DNA from: Pseudomonadales bacterium
Lineage (GTDB): Bacteria; Pseudomonadota; Gammaproteobacteria; Pseudomonadales; Halieaceae
Direction: 5' to 3'
DNA: 64,000 nt
NCBI GenBank assembly: GCA_024234855.1
Contig: JACKNN010000003.1
Span: 186,001-250,000, forward strand
Every line of letters begins with the position of its first letter. The stretch's first letter is position 1. The position numbers were made by a program, and so were the translations under genes. Positions 43,877 to 52,772 of the stretch are shown piece by piece. The notes under the pieces were generated by a model that did no database searches, was not told where the DNA came from, and was given only the letters and a program-made list of their open reading frames with translations.

Positions 43877-44737
43877 ATGAAGGCAGCCCGCGAGGACAGA
43901 CTGGAAAGTAGTAAGGTATCTGGAGGTTTTCCCGTCAGGCACGCCCTGTTGGTGTTGGCGATTATTGCCGTTGGCGTGGTGCTCTGGCAAACGATGCGTG
44001 AGCAGTCCGCCGAGGAAGTAGTGCCCGTAACAGTGGCCGTGGAGGCGGTGGCGATACAACCGCCCCCGTTGCCGCCGGCCGAGGATATTCCGCCGCGCCC
44101 CGAGCCGATTGCCGAGCAGGCGCCCGGGGCGGCTGTGGAACAGGCGCCCGCACTGCCATCCCTGGCGGACAGTGACGCCATGGCGCGCGAGCAATTGTCT
44201 GCCGCCGGCGTGGGCCCGGAACTGGACCGGCTTGAGCAGCAGCAAAACCTGGTCGCACAGGGTGCGGCCCTGGTGGACAGCTTCAGCCGGGGCCTGGTGC
44301 TGCGTAAGCTGTTGCCCATCGACCCGCCAAAGCAGGCCTTCAGCGCGCTGGAAGAGGACGGGAAAATGCTGATGGATCCCGCGGGATATGCGCGTTACGA
44401 CGGCTATGCCGAGGCGATTGCCACCCTCAATACCGGCGCGCTGGTCAATAACTTCCACACCATGCGGCCGCTGTATGAGGAGGCTTATGGCCAGCTCGGC
44501 CTCAACCCGGAGGACTTTGACAATGCCGTTATACGGGTGCTGGATCGCATCCTCGCCACACCGGAAATCGAGGAGCCCATAGCGCTCACCCGCAAATCCG
44601 TGATGTACCAGTATGCAGATCCGCAGCTGGAACAGCTGGCGCCGATACAGAAGCAGCTGCTGCGCATGGGGCCAGCGAATATCCGCCGGATCAAGGAGCA
44701 GGCCCGAAAGCTGCGGGCGGGTTTGCTAAACCCCTGA
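43877..44737 (+). CDS. DUF3014 membrane-anchored protein
   Basis: A 286-residue protein of the DUF3014 family. One transmembrane helix near residues 22-40 (ALLVLAIIAVGVVLW) is followed by a proline-rich linker and a C-terminal domain with the family pattern LVDSFSRGLVLRKLLPIDPP, GYARYDGYAEAIATLN, VNNFHTMRPLYEEAYGQLG and MGPANIRRIKEQARKLRAGL. It is likely periplasmic. The family has no assigned function. GAGGAG precedes the ATG. It is followed by a strong terminator. Confidence 0.85.
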   Translation: MKAAREDRLESSKVSGGFPVRHALLVLAIIAVGVVLWQTMREQSAEEVVPVTVAVEAVAIQPPPLPPAEDIPPRPEPIAEQAPGAAVEQAPALPSLADSDAMAREQLSAAGVGPELDRLEQQQNLVAQGAALVDSFSRGLVLRKLLPIDPPKQAFSALEEDGKMLMDPAGYARYDGYAEAIATLNTGALVNNFHTMRPLYEEAYGQLGLNPEDFDNAVIRVLDRILATPEIEEPIALTRKSVMYQYADPQLEQLAPIQKQLLRMGPANIRRIKEQARKLRAGLLNP

Positions 44738-44790
44738 GAACGGCATGGCTCTGCCAGGTATGTACCGTTGTAAAGGTGGTTTGCGCGCAT

Positions 44791-44829
44791 AAAAAAGCCC
44801 CGTCGTGACTGGCACGACGGGGCTTTTTT
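44791..44829. terminator. Bidirectional Rho-independent terminator
   Basis: A perfect 17-nt inverted repeat (44791-44807 and 44813-44829) around a 5-nt loop. The GC-rich stem core GCCCCGTCGTG is flanked by A6 on one side and T6 on the other, so it works on both strands. It sits between the convergent DUF3014 and fdxA genes and serves both. Confidence 0.95.
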
Positions 44830-44850
44830 GCTTTCTTCGCGGGGAGCGCC

Positions 44851-45174
44851 CTAGCGCTTCAGGTACTGCAGCTTGTTGGGCTTGCCAGCCCACTCCTCGG
44901 CATCCGGCAGCGCCTCTTTCATCTCGGTGATGCAGGGCCACACTTCCGCCAGCTCGGCGTTCAGCTCGAGGAAGATCTGTTGGTCTTCCGGCAGTTCATC
45001 TTCAGAGAAGATCGCGTCTACCGGGCACTCGGGTTCACACAGGGCGCAGTCGATACATTCATCGGGATGGATCACCAGGAAATTAGGCCCTTCGTAGAAA
45101 CAGTCCACAGGGCAAACTTCCACACAGTCCGTGTGTTTGCAGTTGATACAGTCTTCGCCTACAACAAATGTCAT
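44851..45174 (-). CDS. fdxA: 7Fe ferredoxin FdxA
   Basis: A 107-residue ferredoxin I of the Azotobacter/Pseudomonas type carrying one [3Fe-4S] and one [4Fe-4S] cluster. Ligand pattern: CINCKHTDCVEVCPVDC near residues 9-25 and CIDCALCEPECP near 40-51; the long C-terminal extension (EDELPEDQQIFLELNAELAE onward) is typical. The gene lies 124 bp downstream of mutS on the same strand, an order kept in Pseudomonas. Confidence 0.97.
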   Translation of the reverse strand: MTFVVGEDCINCKHTDCVEVCPVDCFYEGPNFLVIHPDECIDCALCEPECPVDAIFSEDELPEDQQIFLELNAELAEVWPCITEMKEALPDAEEWAGKPNKLQYLKR

Positions 45175-45298
45175 TCGAACAACGCCTCTTGAAATGTTCC
45201 CCCTCGTTCCAGGGCCGCCCGTCCAGGGTCGCCCGACGAGGGACGCCCGGTGAGGGGCGACAGTTTACCTTCACAAGGTGGGAATTTGAAGGGGCTTT

Positions 45299-47881
45299 TC
45301 AGCCCAGCCGGCCCTTCAATTCGTACAGTTTTTGCAGCGCCTCCCGGGGCGTCAGGCCGTCCACGTCCAGGGCCTCGAGGGCGATCAGCGCCGGGTGCGG
45401 AGCGGGGGCACTGAACAGGTCCACCTGGGCTGGCGCGCTGTTGTTTGCCGGCCTGGCCGCCGGCGAGTTCCCGCCCTTTTCCAGCTCCCGCAGCTTGTCC
45501 CGGGCGGCATCCAGCACCGGCGCGGGAATACCCGCCAGTTTGGCGACCTGCAGGCCGAAACTGCGGTTGGCGGGACCCTCCTGGATATTGTGCAGGAATA
45601 CCACATGGTCCTGGTGCTCGGTGGCATCCAGGTGCACATTGGCCATGGTGGGGCAGAGCTCGGGCAGGCTGGTCAGTTCGAAATAATGGGTGGAAAACAG
45701 AGTGAAAGCCCGCACCGCCCCGGCCAACTCCACCGCCGCGGCCCAGGCCAGGCTGAGACCGTCGAAGGTGCTGGTGCCTCTCCCCACTTCATCCATCAAC
45801 ACCAGACTGCGCGGCGTGGCATTGTGCAGGATATTGGCGGTTTCAGTCATCTCCACCATAAAGGTGGAGCGGCCCGATGCCAGGTCGTCAGAGGAGCCGA
45901 TACGCGTGAAGATGCGATCGATCGGGGCCAGCCTCGCCGCCGTGGCGGGCACGTAGCTGCCGATGTGGGCCAGTAGGGCGATAATGGCGTTCTGGCGCAT
46001 ATACGTCGACTTGCCGCCCATATTGGGCCCTGTAATCAGCAGCATCCGACGCTGCTCGTTGAGCAGGGTATTGTTGGCGATAAACGGCTCCTCCAGCACC
46101 TGTTCCACCACCAGGTGGCGGCCCTGGCTTACCTCGAACACCTGCTCTTCGCAAAATGTCGGGCGGCACAGTCGCAGGCTGTCAGCGCGCTCAGCGAGAT
46201 TGGCCAGTACGTCGATCTCGCTCACCGCCGCCGCAGTATCCTGCAGCGGGCCCAGTTCTTCGTTCAGGCGTTCCAGCAGGTCCTCGTACAGGGCTTTCTC
46301 ACGGCTCAGGGCCCGGCTCTTGCTGGACAGGGCCCTGTCTTCAAATTCCTTCAGCTCCGGCGTGATAAAGCGCTCGGCGTTCTTGATGGTCTGGCGCCGG
46401 ATGTACTGTGCCGGGGCCTTATCCGACTGGGCGCGGCTGATCTCGATGTAGTAGCCGTGCACCCGGTTGTAACCCACTTTCAGGGTCGAGATGCCGGTGG
46501 CCTCGCGCTCGCGCTGCTCGATCTGCAGCAGGTAATCGCCCGCATTGCTGCTGAGCTGGCGCAGCTCGTCGAGTTCGGTGTCGTAGCCGTCGGCAATCAC
46601 CCCGCCGTCGCGGATCACCACCGGCGGGTTGTCACGGACAGCCCTGTGCAGCAGCTCGCAGGTGTCGGGGTAATCGCCCGCCAGCCGGCTGAGTTCGACC
46701 AGTCGCGGCGACTGCAACGGCGCCAGCGCGGCGCGCAGTTGCGGCAGCGCCGCCAGTGAGCTGTGCAGGCGGGTCAGGTCGCGGGGTCGCGCCGAGCGCA
46801 GGGCGACACGGGTGAGGATGCGTTCCATGTCCCCGACGGACTTGAGCGCGACCCGCACCTGTTCGTAATCGTAATTCCCGCACAGGGCGGCGATCGCCTC
46901 GTGGCGCGCCTGCAGTACCGGAATATCGGTGAGCGGGCGATGCAGCCAGCGCCGCAGCAGGCGGCCGCCCATGGCTGTCACACTGCGGTCCATCACGGAG
47001 AACAGGGTGTTGCTGTCGCCGCCCGCGAGATTGATGTCGATTTCCAGGTTGCGCCGGGTGGCCGCGTCCATGATGACGCTCTGGGCCCGGCTCTCATGGC
47101 TGATACTGCGAATATGGGGCAGGTTGCCGCGCTGGGTATCCCTGACGTATTGCAGCAGGCAGCCGGCAGCGCCGATGGCCAGGGGCAGGTTGTCGCAGCC
47201 GAAGCCCTTGAGGTCGTGAGTCTGGAACTGGCTGTTGAGGGCGCGGCGCGCGCTGTCCACATCAAACTCCCAGCCGGGCTGGCTGCGGGCGCCGTTGCGG
47301 CCTGTGATCGCCGGCAGGAAAATATGCTCGTGGTATAGCGTCTCGGCGGGATCCAGGCGTTGCAACTCGCTGGCAAGCGCTTCCTCGCCACTCACCTCGA
47401 GTACCCGGAATCGGCCGGTGCTCAGGTCCAGGTAGGCGATACCGAAATTGTGGTGCTGCTGGGACACGGCGAGCAGCAGGTTGTCCACCCGGTCGTCCAG
47501 CAGCGCCTCGTCGGAGAGGGTGCCCGGTGTAACCACCCGCACCACCTGGCGTTCGACCGGGCCCTTGCCGGTCGCCGGGTCGCCGGTCTGCTCGGCGATC
47601 GCAACGGAAACACCGGCTTTGACCAGCCGCGCCAGGTAACCCTCGGCGGCATGGTAGGGCACCCCGCACATCGGTATGGGCTCCCCCGCCGACTTGCCCC
47701 TGGCGGTAAGGGTGATATCGAGCAGTTCAGCGGCCCTTTTGGCGTCCTCGTAGAACAGCTCGTAGAAGTCCCCCATACGGTAAAACAGCAGGTCGCGGGG
47801 GTGCTTCGCCTTGATGCGCAGGAACTGCTGCATCATTGGAGTGTGTTCGTAACTATCTGATTTTAAAGATTTATCGTTCAA
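45299..47881 (-). CDS. mutS: DNA mismatch repair protein MutS
   Basis: An 860-residue MutS that recognises mismatches and starts methyl-directed repair with MutL. The mismatch-binding Phe-x-Glu motif lies in MGDFYELF near residue 40. The ATPase has Walker A GPNMGGKSTYMRQ, then SSDDLASGRSTFMVEM and Walker B LVLMDEVGRGTSTFDG, with FSTHYFELT. The C-terminus LTPREALQKLYELKGRL is the usual dimer/tetramer tail. It is complete and of standard length (E. coli 853). Confidence 0.98.
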   Translation of the reverse strand: MNDKSLKSDSYEHTPMMQQFLRIKAKHPRDLLFYRMGDFYELFYEDAKRAAELLDITLTARGKSAGEPIPMCGVPYHAAEGYLARLVKAGVSVAIAEQTGDPATGKGPVERQVVRVVTPGTLSDEALLDDRVDNLLLAVSQQHHNFGIAYLDLSTGRFRVLEVSGEEALASELQRLDPAETLYHEHIFLPAITGRNGARSQPGWEFDVDSARRALNSQFQTHDLKGFGCDNLPLAIGAAGCLLQYVRDTQRGNLPHIRSISHESRAQSVIMDAATRRNLEIDINLAGGDSNTLFSVMDRSVTAMGGRLLRRWLHRPLTDIPVLQARHEAIAALCGNYDYEQVRVALKSVGDMERILTRVALRSARPRDLTRLHSSLAALPQLRAALAPLQSPRLVELSRLAGDYPDTCELLHRAVRDNPPVVIRDGGVIADGYDTELDELRQLSSNAGDYLLQIEQREREATGISTLKVGYNRVHGYYIEISRAQSDKAPAQYIRRQTIKNAERFITPELKEFEDRALSSKSRALSREKALYEDLLERLNEELGPLQDTAAAVSEIDVLANLAERADSLRLCRPTFCEEQVFEVSQGRHLVVEQVLEEPFIANNTLLNEQRRMLLITGPNMGGKSTYMRQNAIIALLAHIGSYVPATAARLAPIDRIFTRIGSSDDLASGRSTFMVEMTETANILHNATPRSLVLMDEVGRGTSTFDGLSLAWAAAVELAGAVRAFTLFSTHYFELTSLPELCPTMANVHLDATEHQDHVVFLHNIQEGPANRSFGLQVAKLAGIPAPVLDAARDKLRELEKGGNSPAARPANNSAPAQVDLFSAPAPHPALIALEALDVDGLTPREALQKLYELKGRLG

Positions 47882-48168
47882 TTTAGTGGCTAATTTTGGG
47901 GTCTGCCCGGCAGTTGGCCGGTAACTTTATCTGTTTCCACCGGGCTTATACACCTCTTTGTTGTGCCGGAGCCGCAGCGATTCCCCGGCGCCGCTCCCGG
48001 TGGCGAAAAGCCCGCAAAATTCACAAATTCGCCTGGTCTGGAAGCTGTCGGGAGGCGTAATTACACACCAGACGGTAGAATGCCGCGGTTTAGTGCGTAT
48101 CTGATTCTGGTCAAACCGCAACGCCGCCAGAGTGGCTGCGCATCCGAATTTTCTCCCGGTACCCGTGT

Positions 48169-49281
48169 ATGTCAAAAAATATCATATCAGCGTCGATCAT
48201 CGCTGCAGTCCTGCTGCTCTGGCTGGGCTCGGGGCTGTTTTTTGGCGACCGGGCGCCAGCGGATCACCCGGCATTGGCCGATGAGTCGCAATCGGTCGCC
48301 GGCCCTGCCAGTGTCGGTCGCAACCAGGTGCGGGCCGAGGTGATCAGGTCGCAGGCCCGCACCCGCTTCCTGGTGCTGCGGGGCCGGACCGAGAGCAAAC
48401 GGATGGTGGAGGTCAAGGCGGAGATCGCCGGCAGGGTGGTGTCGCGCCCGGTGGAACGGGGCGCGCGAGTCGTCACCGGCGACCTGCTGTGCGAGGTGGC
48501 GGTGGATGATCGAGCCGCCGCCGTGGCCGAGGCACAGGCCGCGCTGGAGGAAGCCAGGATCGAGTACCAGGGCAGCCTGAAGCTGAAGGAGCAGGGCCTG
48601 CAGTCCGAAACGGCGATCGCCAACTCCGCGGCCCGGCTCGAGGCTGCCCGCGCCCAGTTGCGCCGCAACGAGCTCAACCTGGAGCGCACGCGTATAACCG
48701 CGCCTTTCGGCGGTGTGGTAGAGGATCTGCACATGAATACCGGCGACTACGCCACCCCCGGGGCGGTCTGTGCCACCCTGATCGACCTCGACCCGATGCT
48801 GGTGCTGGCCGATGTGACCGAGGCCGAAGTCGAGAGACTGGCGCCGGGCGATCGAGTGTCCGGGACCACAAGCCCCGGGCGGGAGATCGAGGGCGTGGTC
48901 ACTTTCGTGGGCAAGCAGAGCGATCCCGTGACGCGCACCTACCCGGTGGAAATGACGGTGGAGAATGCCGATTACAGTATTCGGTCCGGGCTCACTGTAG
49001 GCGTGCGCATCGACCTCGGTGAAGTACAGGCGCACCAGATATCACCCGCGTTGTTTACCCTGAGCGATGAGGGCGAGATGGGTGTGCGTACGGTTGACAC
49101 ATCCAACCGGGTGGAATTTCACACGGTGCAGATTATCGAGGACGGCCCCGACGGCGTCTGGGTGACCGGGCTGCCGGCGACCACCCGGCTTATCACCGTT
49201 GGCCAGGAGTTTGTGACCGTGGGTGAGACTATTGACCCCATCTACCTCACCCAATCCGCCCCCCGGGTTGTCCAGCCGTGA
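48169..49281 (+). CDS. RND efflux periplasmic adaptor (membrane fusion protein)
   Basis: A 370-residue HlyD/AcrA-family adaptor. An N-terminal membrane anchor (IISASIIAAVLLLWLGSGLFF) is followed by a lipoyl half (VEVKAEIAGRVVSRPVERGA), an alpha-helical hairpin of about 70 residues (AEAQAALEEARIEYQGSLKL and on), the second lipoyl half (RITAPFGGVVEDLHMNTGDY) and beta-barrel domains. It connects the inner-membrane pump to an outer-membrane channel, which is not encoded here. The stop overlaps the GTG of the permease gene, so the two are translationally coupled. It is divergent from mutS; no regulator is adjacent. Confidence 0.92.
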   Translation: MSKNIISASIIAAVLLLWLGSGLFFGDRAPADHPALADESQSVAGPASVGRNQVRAEVIRSQARTRFLVLRGRTESKRMVEVKAEIAGRVVSRPVERGARVVTGDLLCEVAVDDRAAAVAEAQAALEEARIEYQGSLKLKEQGLQSETAIANSAARLEAARAQLRRNELNLERTRITAPFGGVVEDLHMNTGDYATPGAVCATLIDLDPMLVLADVTEAEVERLAPGDRVSGTTSPGREIEGVVTFVGKQSDPVTRTYPVEMTVENADYSIRSGLTVGVRIDLGEVQAHQISPALFTLSDEGEMGVRTVDTSNRVEFHTVQIIEDGPDGVWVTGLPATTRLITVGQEFVTVGETIDPIYLTQSAPRVVQP

Positions 49282-52200
49282 CCAGCATCATCGAATCGGC
49301 GATCAGCCGGACTCGCACCACCCTGTCATTACTGGCTGCGATCGTGGTGGCCGGGTTGGCCGCGCGCGCCGCATTGCCCATTGCCAACGACCCGCATATC
49401 GAGGTGCCGTTTTTCTATATCGGTGTCGCCCACGAGGGTATCTCCCCCGAGGATGCCGAGCGCCTGCTGGTTCAACCGATGGAAATCGAACTGCGCAAGC
49501 TCGAGGGCGTGCTGGAGCTCAAGTCCACAGCGGCGGAAGGCATGGCGACATTTTTTGTTGAGTTTGATGTCTCCCAGGATCTCGACAAGGCGCTGAGCGA
49601 TGTGCGCGAGGCGGTGAATCGTGCCAAGGCTGAAATTCCGAGCACTGCCGAGGAGCCCTTTGTGCGCGAACTCTCGGTCGACGATTTTCCTATTGTCCAG
49701 ATCAATCTCATAGGCGGGAACGCCAGCGAACGCAGCGTCTACCAGACCGCCCTGACACTGCGGGACGATATAGAATCCATCCCCTCGGTGCTGGCCGCCA
49801 CGCTTCAGGGAGAGCGCGAGGAGGTGCTCGAGGTTGTCATCGACCCGGACGCACTCAATACCTACCGCATCTCCAGCGAGGAGTTGCTGAACACGCTGCA
49901 GCGCAATAATCGCCTGATCCCGGCCGGCAGTATTGATACCGGCAAAGGGCGCTTTTCGGTGAAAGTGCCCGCCGTGGTTGAACAGGCCGCGGATATCCTC
50001 AACCTGCCTATCCGCAGTTCCGGTGACACGATAGTGACGCTGCAGGATGTGTCCACGGTGCGAAGGACTTTCAAGGATCGCACCAGTTACGCGCGCTACA
50101 ACGGTCGCGAGGCCATATCGATCGAGGTCACCAAGCGCGCCGACGCCAATGTCATAGACAGTGTACAGCAGGTACTGGCGCTGGTGGACGCGGCGAGACC
50201 TCGTATTCCGGCGGGCATCGAGGTGATCGTATCGCAGAACCAGGCTGAATTCGCCGCGCTTCAGGTGAGCGAACTGGAGGGCAATATTGTCACCGCCCTG
50301 GCGCTGGTCATGGTACTGGTGGTGGCGACCATGGGCTTCAGGAGTGGTGTCATCGTCGGCCTGGGTATTCCGGTGTCCCTGCTGTTCGCGGTGATCGTTA
50401 TCTACCAGCTGGGCTATACCTTCAATTTCATGGTGATGTTCGGCATGCTGCTGGGACTGGGCATGCTGATAGACGGCGGCATCGTCGTCACCGAGTACGC
50501 CGACCGTATGATGGCCGACGGCATGCATCACAAGGCCGCCTATGCCGAGGCTGTGCGGCGCATGTTCTGGCCGGTCACGGCATCCACCGCGACGACATTG
50601 GCCGCGTTTTTACCGCTGGTTTTCTGGCCCGGCGTGTCCGGGAAGTTTATGGCATACCTGCCGGTGACGGTGTTTACCGTGCTCACCGGCTCGCTGCTGT
50701 ACGCGCTGTTATTCGGCCCGGTGCTGGGCACGCTGTTCGGCCGGCCGTCTACCCACAGGAGCAAGGTCGCGCAGGTGATGCACCTGTTGGAAACGGGCGA
50801 TCCCACCCTGTTGCAGACGCCCACCGGACAGTACGCGCGTTTTCTCACCCGGGTGTGCGCGAGACCGTTCTGGGCGCTGGCGATAATCGGCAGCCTGCTG
50901 CTCGCTATTTTCTGGGCCTACGGCAAGTTCGGAGTGGGCGCGATATTTTTTTCCGACGCAGAACCCCAGTTCCTCCAGGTCTCGGTACTGGGCCGCGGAA
51001 ACTTTTCCGCCAGTGAAGTCAATGAACTGGTGCTTGAAGCCGAGCGCGAAATCCTGGAGATTCCGGGCATACGCTTCATCAACACCCAGACCGTGCTGCC
51101 TGGTGGCGGTGGTGGTCGCGGTGGCTCCGGCAGCAGTTCCGATGTTATCGGCTCGATCAACCTGGAACTCTTCCCGGAGTCTGAACGGGAGATGACCGGC
51201 AACGCCATTATGCGCCAGATCCGTGAGCGCACCGCACACCTGGCCGGCATACGGGTTGAAATATTGCCGGAAGAGCAGGGCCCGCCGGTGGGCAAGCCGA
51301 TACAGATCGAGCTGACCTCGCGCGACCGGAGTCTGCTGGAACCCGCTATGGCGCGGGTGCGCGCCTATCTCGACACCCTGCCGGAACTGGTGGATATCGA
51401 CGACTCCGCAGCGCTGCCGTCGATAGAGTGGCGCATCAATGTCGACCGGGCCCAGGCGGCCATTTACGGCGCGGATGTTTCCTCCGCCGGTATCGCCGTG
51501 CAGTTGGTGACCAACGGCGTCAAGGTGGGGGAATACCGGCCCGACGGGGCGGTGGACGCGGTGGATATCCGGGTGCGTTACCCGCGTGGTGATCGCGGTA
51601 TCCGGGCCATGGACGAACTGCGCATCAGTACCAGCCAGGGCATGGTGCCGCTGAGCAATTTTGTGAAAATGGAGCCCGCGCCCGGCGTCGATACCCTCAA
51701 GCGTGTCGACGGTGTGCCGGTTGAACTGATCCGCGCCGATGTAATCGACGGCGTGCTTGCGGACGCCATGGTGCACCAGATCGAAAGCTGGGTCCAACAG
51801 CAGGATTTCGACCCCGCCATCCGGATTCGCTTTCGCGGCGCCAACGAGGAACAGGCGGAATCCATGGCATTTGTCGGCATCGCCTTCCTGCTCTCCCTGG
51901 CCCTGATGTTTATCCTGCTGGTGACCCAGTTCAACAGTTTCTACCAGAGTACCCTGATCCTGCTGGCGGTGGTGATGTCGACCGCGGGCGTGCTACTGGG
52001 CTTGCTGGTGCTCGGTAACCCGTTCAGTACCTTGCTGACGGGGGTGGGCGTGGTTGCGCTGGCTGGTATTGTCGTCAATAACAACATCATCCTGATAGAC
52101 ACTTTCAACCACGTGCGCCGCTCGCACCCGCAACTGGATATCAGGGCGGTGATTGTCCGCGCGACCTCCCAGCGCCTGCGCCCCGTGTTGTTGACCACGA

Positions 52201-52457
52201 TCACCACCGTGTTCGGCTTGCTGCCACTGGCCTTGGGCCTGTCGATTGACCTGATATCCCGCACGGTGGTGGCCAATGGCGAAATGGCGCTGTTCTGGAA
52301 GCCCCTGTCCCAGGCCATCGTATTCGGGCTTACTTTCGCCACCGTGCTCACGCTCGTTGCGACACCGGCCATGCTGGCATTTCCGACCGCCGTCAGGGAG
52401 TTGCTGGCGAAGTACCGGGAGAAATTGCCGCGCAGGACGGCATCAAGCCGGGGCTAG
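49278..52457 (+). CDS. RND-family efflux permease
   Basis: A 1059-residue inner-membrane proton-driven pump with the standard 12-helix, two-loop plan. It contains PANDPHIEVPFF-like start (LPIANDPHIEVPFFYIGVAH), helix 4 GLGMLIDGGIVVTEYADRM, and the second-half counterpart GVVALAGIVVNNNIILIDTF. The helix-4 proton-relay pair is D-G instead of the D-D of AcrB, a pattern of some non-HAE1 RND groups. A glycine-rich insertion (PGGGGGRGGSGSSS, about residues 608-621) sits in the second periplasmic loop. The substrate is unknown; relatives export dyes, lipids or metabolites. GTG 49278 overlaps the adaptor stop. Confidence 0.92.
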   Translation: MTSIIESAISRTRTTLSLLAAIVVAGLAARAALPIANDPHIEVPFFYIGVAHEGISPEDAERLLVQPMEIELRKLEGVLELKSTAAEGMATFFVEFDVSQDLDKALSDVREAVNRAKAEIPSTAEEPFVRELSVDDFPIVQINLIGGNASERSVYQTALTLRDDIESIPSVLAATLQGEREEVLEVVIDPDALNTYRISSEELLNTLQRNNRLIPAGSIDTGKGRFSVKVPAVVEQAADILNLPIRSSGDTIVTLQDVSTVRRTFKDRTSYARYNGREAISIEVTKRADANVIDSVQQVLALVDAARPRIPAGIEVIVSQNQAEFAALQVSELEGNIVTALALVMVLVVATMGFRSGVIVGLGIPVSLLFAVIVIYQLGYTFNFMVMFGMLLGLGMLIDGGIVVTEYADRMMADGMHHKAAYAEAVRRMFWPVTASTATTLAAFLPLVFWPGVSGKFMAYLPVTVFTVLTGSLLYALLFGPVLGTLFGRPSTHRSKVAQVMHLLETGDPTLLQTPTGQYARFLTRVCARPFWALAIIGSLLLAIFWAYGKFGVGAIFFSDAEPQFLQVSVLGRGNFSASEVNELVLEAEREILEIPGIRFINTQTVLPGGGGGRGGSGSSSDVIGSINLELFPESEREMTGNAIMRQIRERTAHLAGIRVEILPEEQGPPVGKPIQIELTSRDRSLLEPAMARVRAYLDTLPELVDIDDSAALPSIEWRINVDRAQAAIYGADVSSAGIAVQLVTNGVKVGEYRPDGAVDAVDIRVRYPRGDRGIRAMDELRISTSQGMVPLSNFVKMEPAPGVDTLKRVDGVPVELIRADVIDGVLADAMVHQIESWVQQQDFDPAIRIRFRGANEEQAESMAFVGIAFLLSLALMFILLVTQFNSFYQSTLILLAVVMSTAGVLLGLLVLGNPFSTLLTGVGVVALAGIVVNNNIILIDTFNHVRRSHPQLDIRAVIVRATSQRLRPVLLTTITTVFGLLPLALGLSIDLISRTVVANGEMALFWKPLSQAIVFGLTFATVLTLVATPAMLAFPTAVRELLAKYREKLPRRTASSRG

Positions 52458-52768
52458 TTGCTTCGGCCTGGTCCCCTTTTCAGCGGTTGGGCGCGCCGCG
52501 GAATGCCGGTCGTGTGCTGTGAACTGTCGTAGCCCCGTGAATCCATCGCTTAGTCACTCTGCTCGGCTGCGCAACGCTTGCCGGGTGTCCGCGCGGAGCT
52601 GCAATACTTCGGTATTTTCGAATTTAAGCAATTGAAAATACGAATTGTCGGAATGTTCTTGGTGTATATCCTGCGCCCACCAGACCACTGGAGCACTACC
52701 ATGGAATGTCAATACGGACTCGGCGGTACGCCTTGCTCTGCCGGACACCCCGGCCAGAGGGGCGCGCA
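52458..52768. other. 311-bp leader region upstream of the purK operon
   Basis: No full-length gene is present. The region contains an AT-rich hairpin (52612-52641), a weak possible promoter (TTGTCG near 52645, 16-nt spacer, TATCCT), and a 23-codon frame that runs into the purK start (52701-52772). No terminator was found behind the RND permease gene. I see no recognisable purine riboswitch fold. Confidence 0.5.
52612..52641. promoter_or_regulatory. AT-rich hairpin upstream of purK
   Basis: Inverted repeat GTATTTTC (52612-52619) and GAAAATAC (52634-52641), extended inward by AATT/AATT after one bulged base (52620), leaving a TAAGC loop (52625-52629). It stands out in a GC-rich leader about 130 bp before the purK start. 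It could be an operator dyad or an RNA hairpin. Without a following T-run it is not a classical terminator. Confidence 0.5.
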
Positions 52769-52772
52769 GTGA
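52701..52772 (+). other. Possible 23-codon leader ORF overlapping the purK start
   Basis: The frame ATG GAA TGT at 52701 codes for 23 residues (MECQYGLGGTPCSAGHPGQR then GAQ) and ends in TGA at 52770-52772. That stop overlaps the GTG start of purK (GTGA), giving the same coupled geometry as the other junctions of the operon. There is no clear Shine-Dalgarno sequence, and the composition is unremarkable, so it may be chance. Confidence 0.25.

Noticed and set aside
52458..52768. Purine riboswitch before purK
   Set aside because: No conserved three-way junction elements recognised; only a simple hairpin is present.
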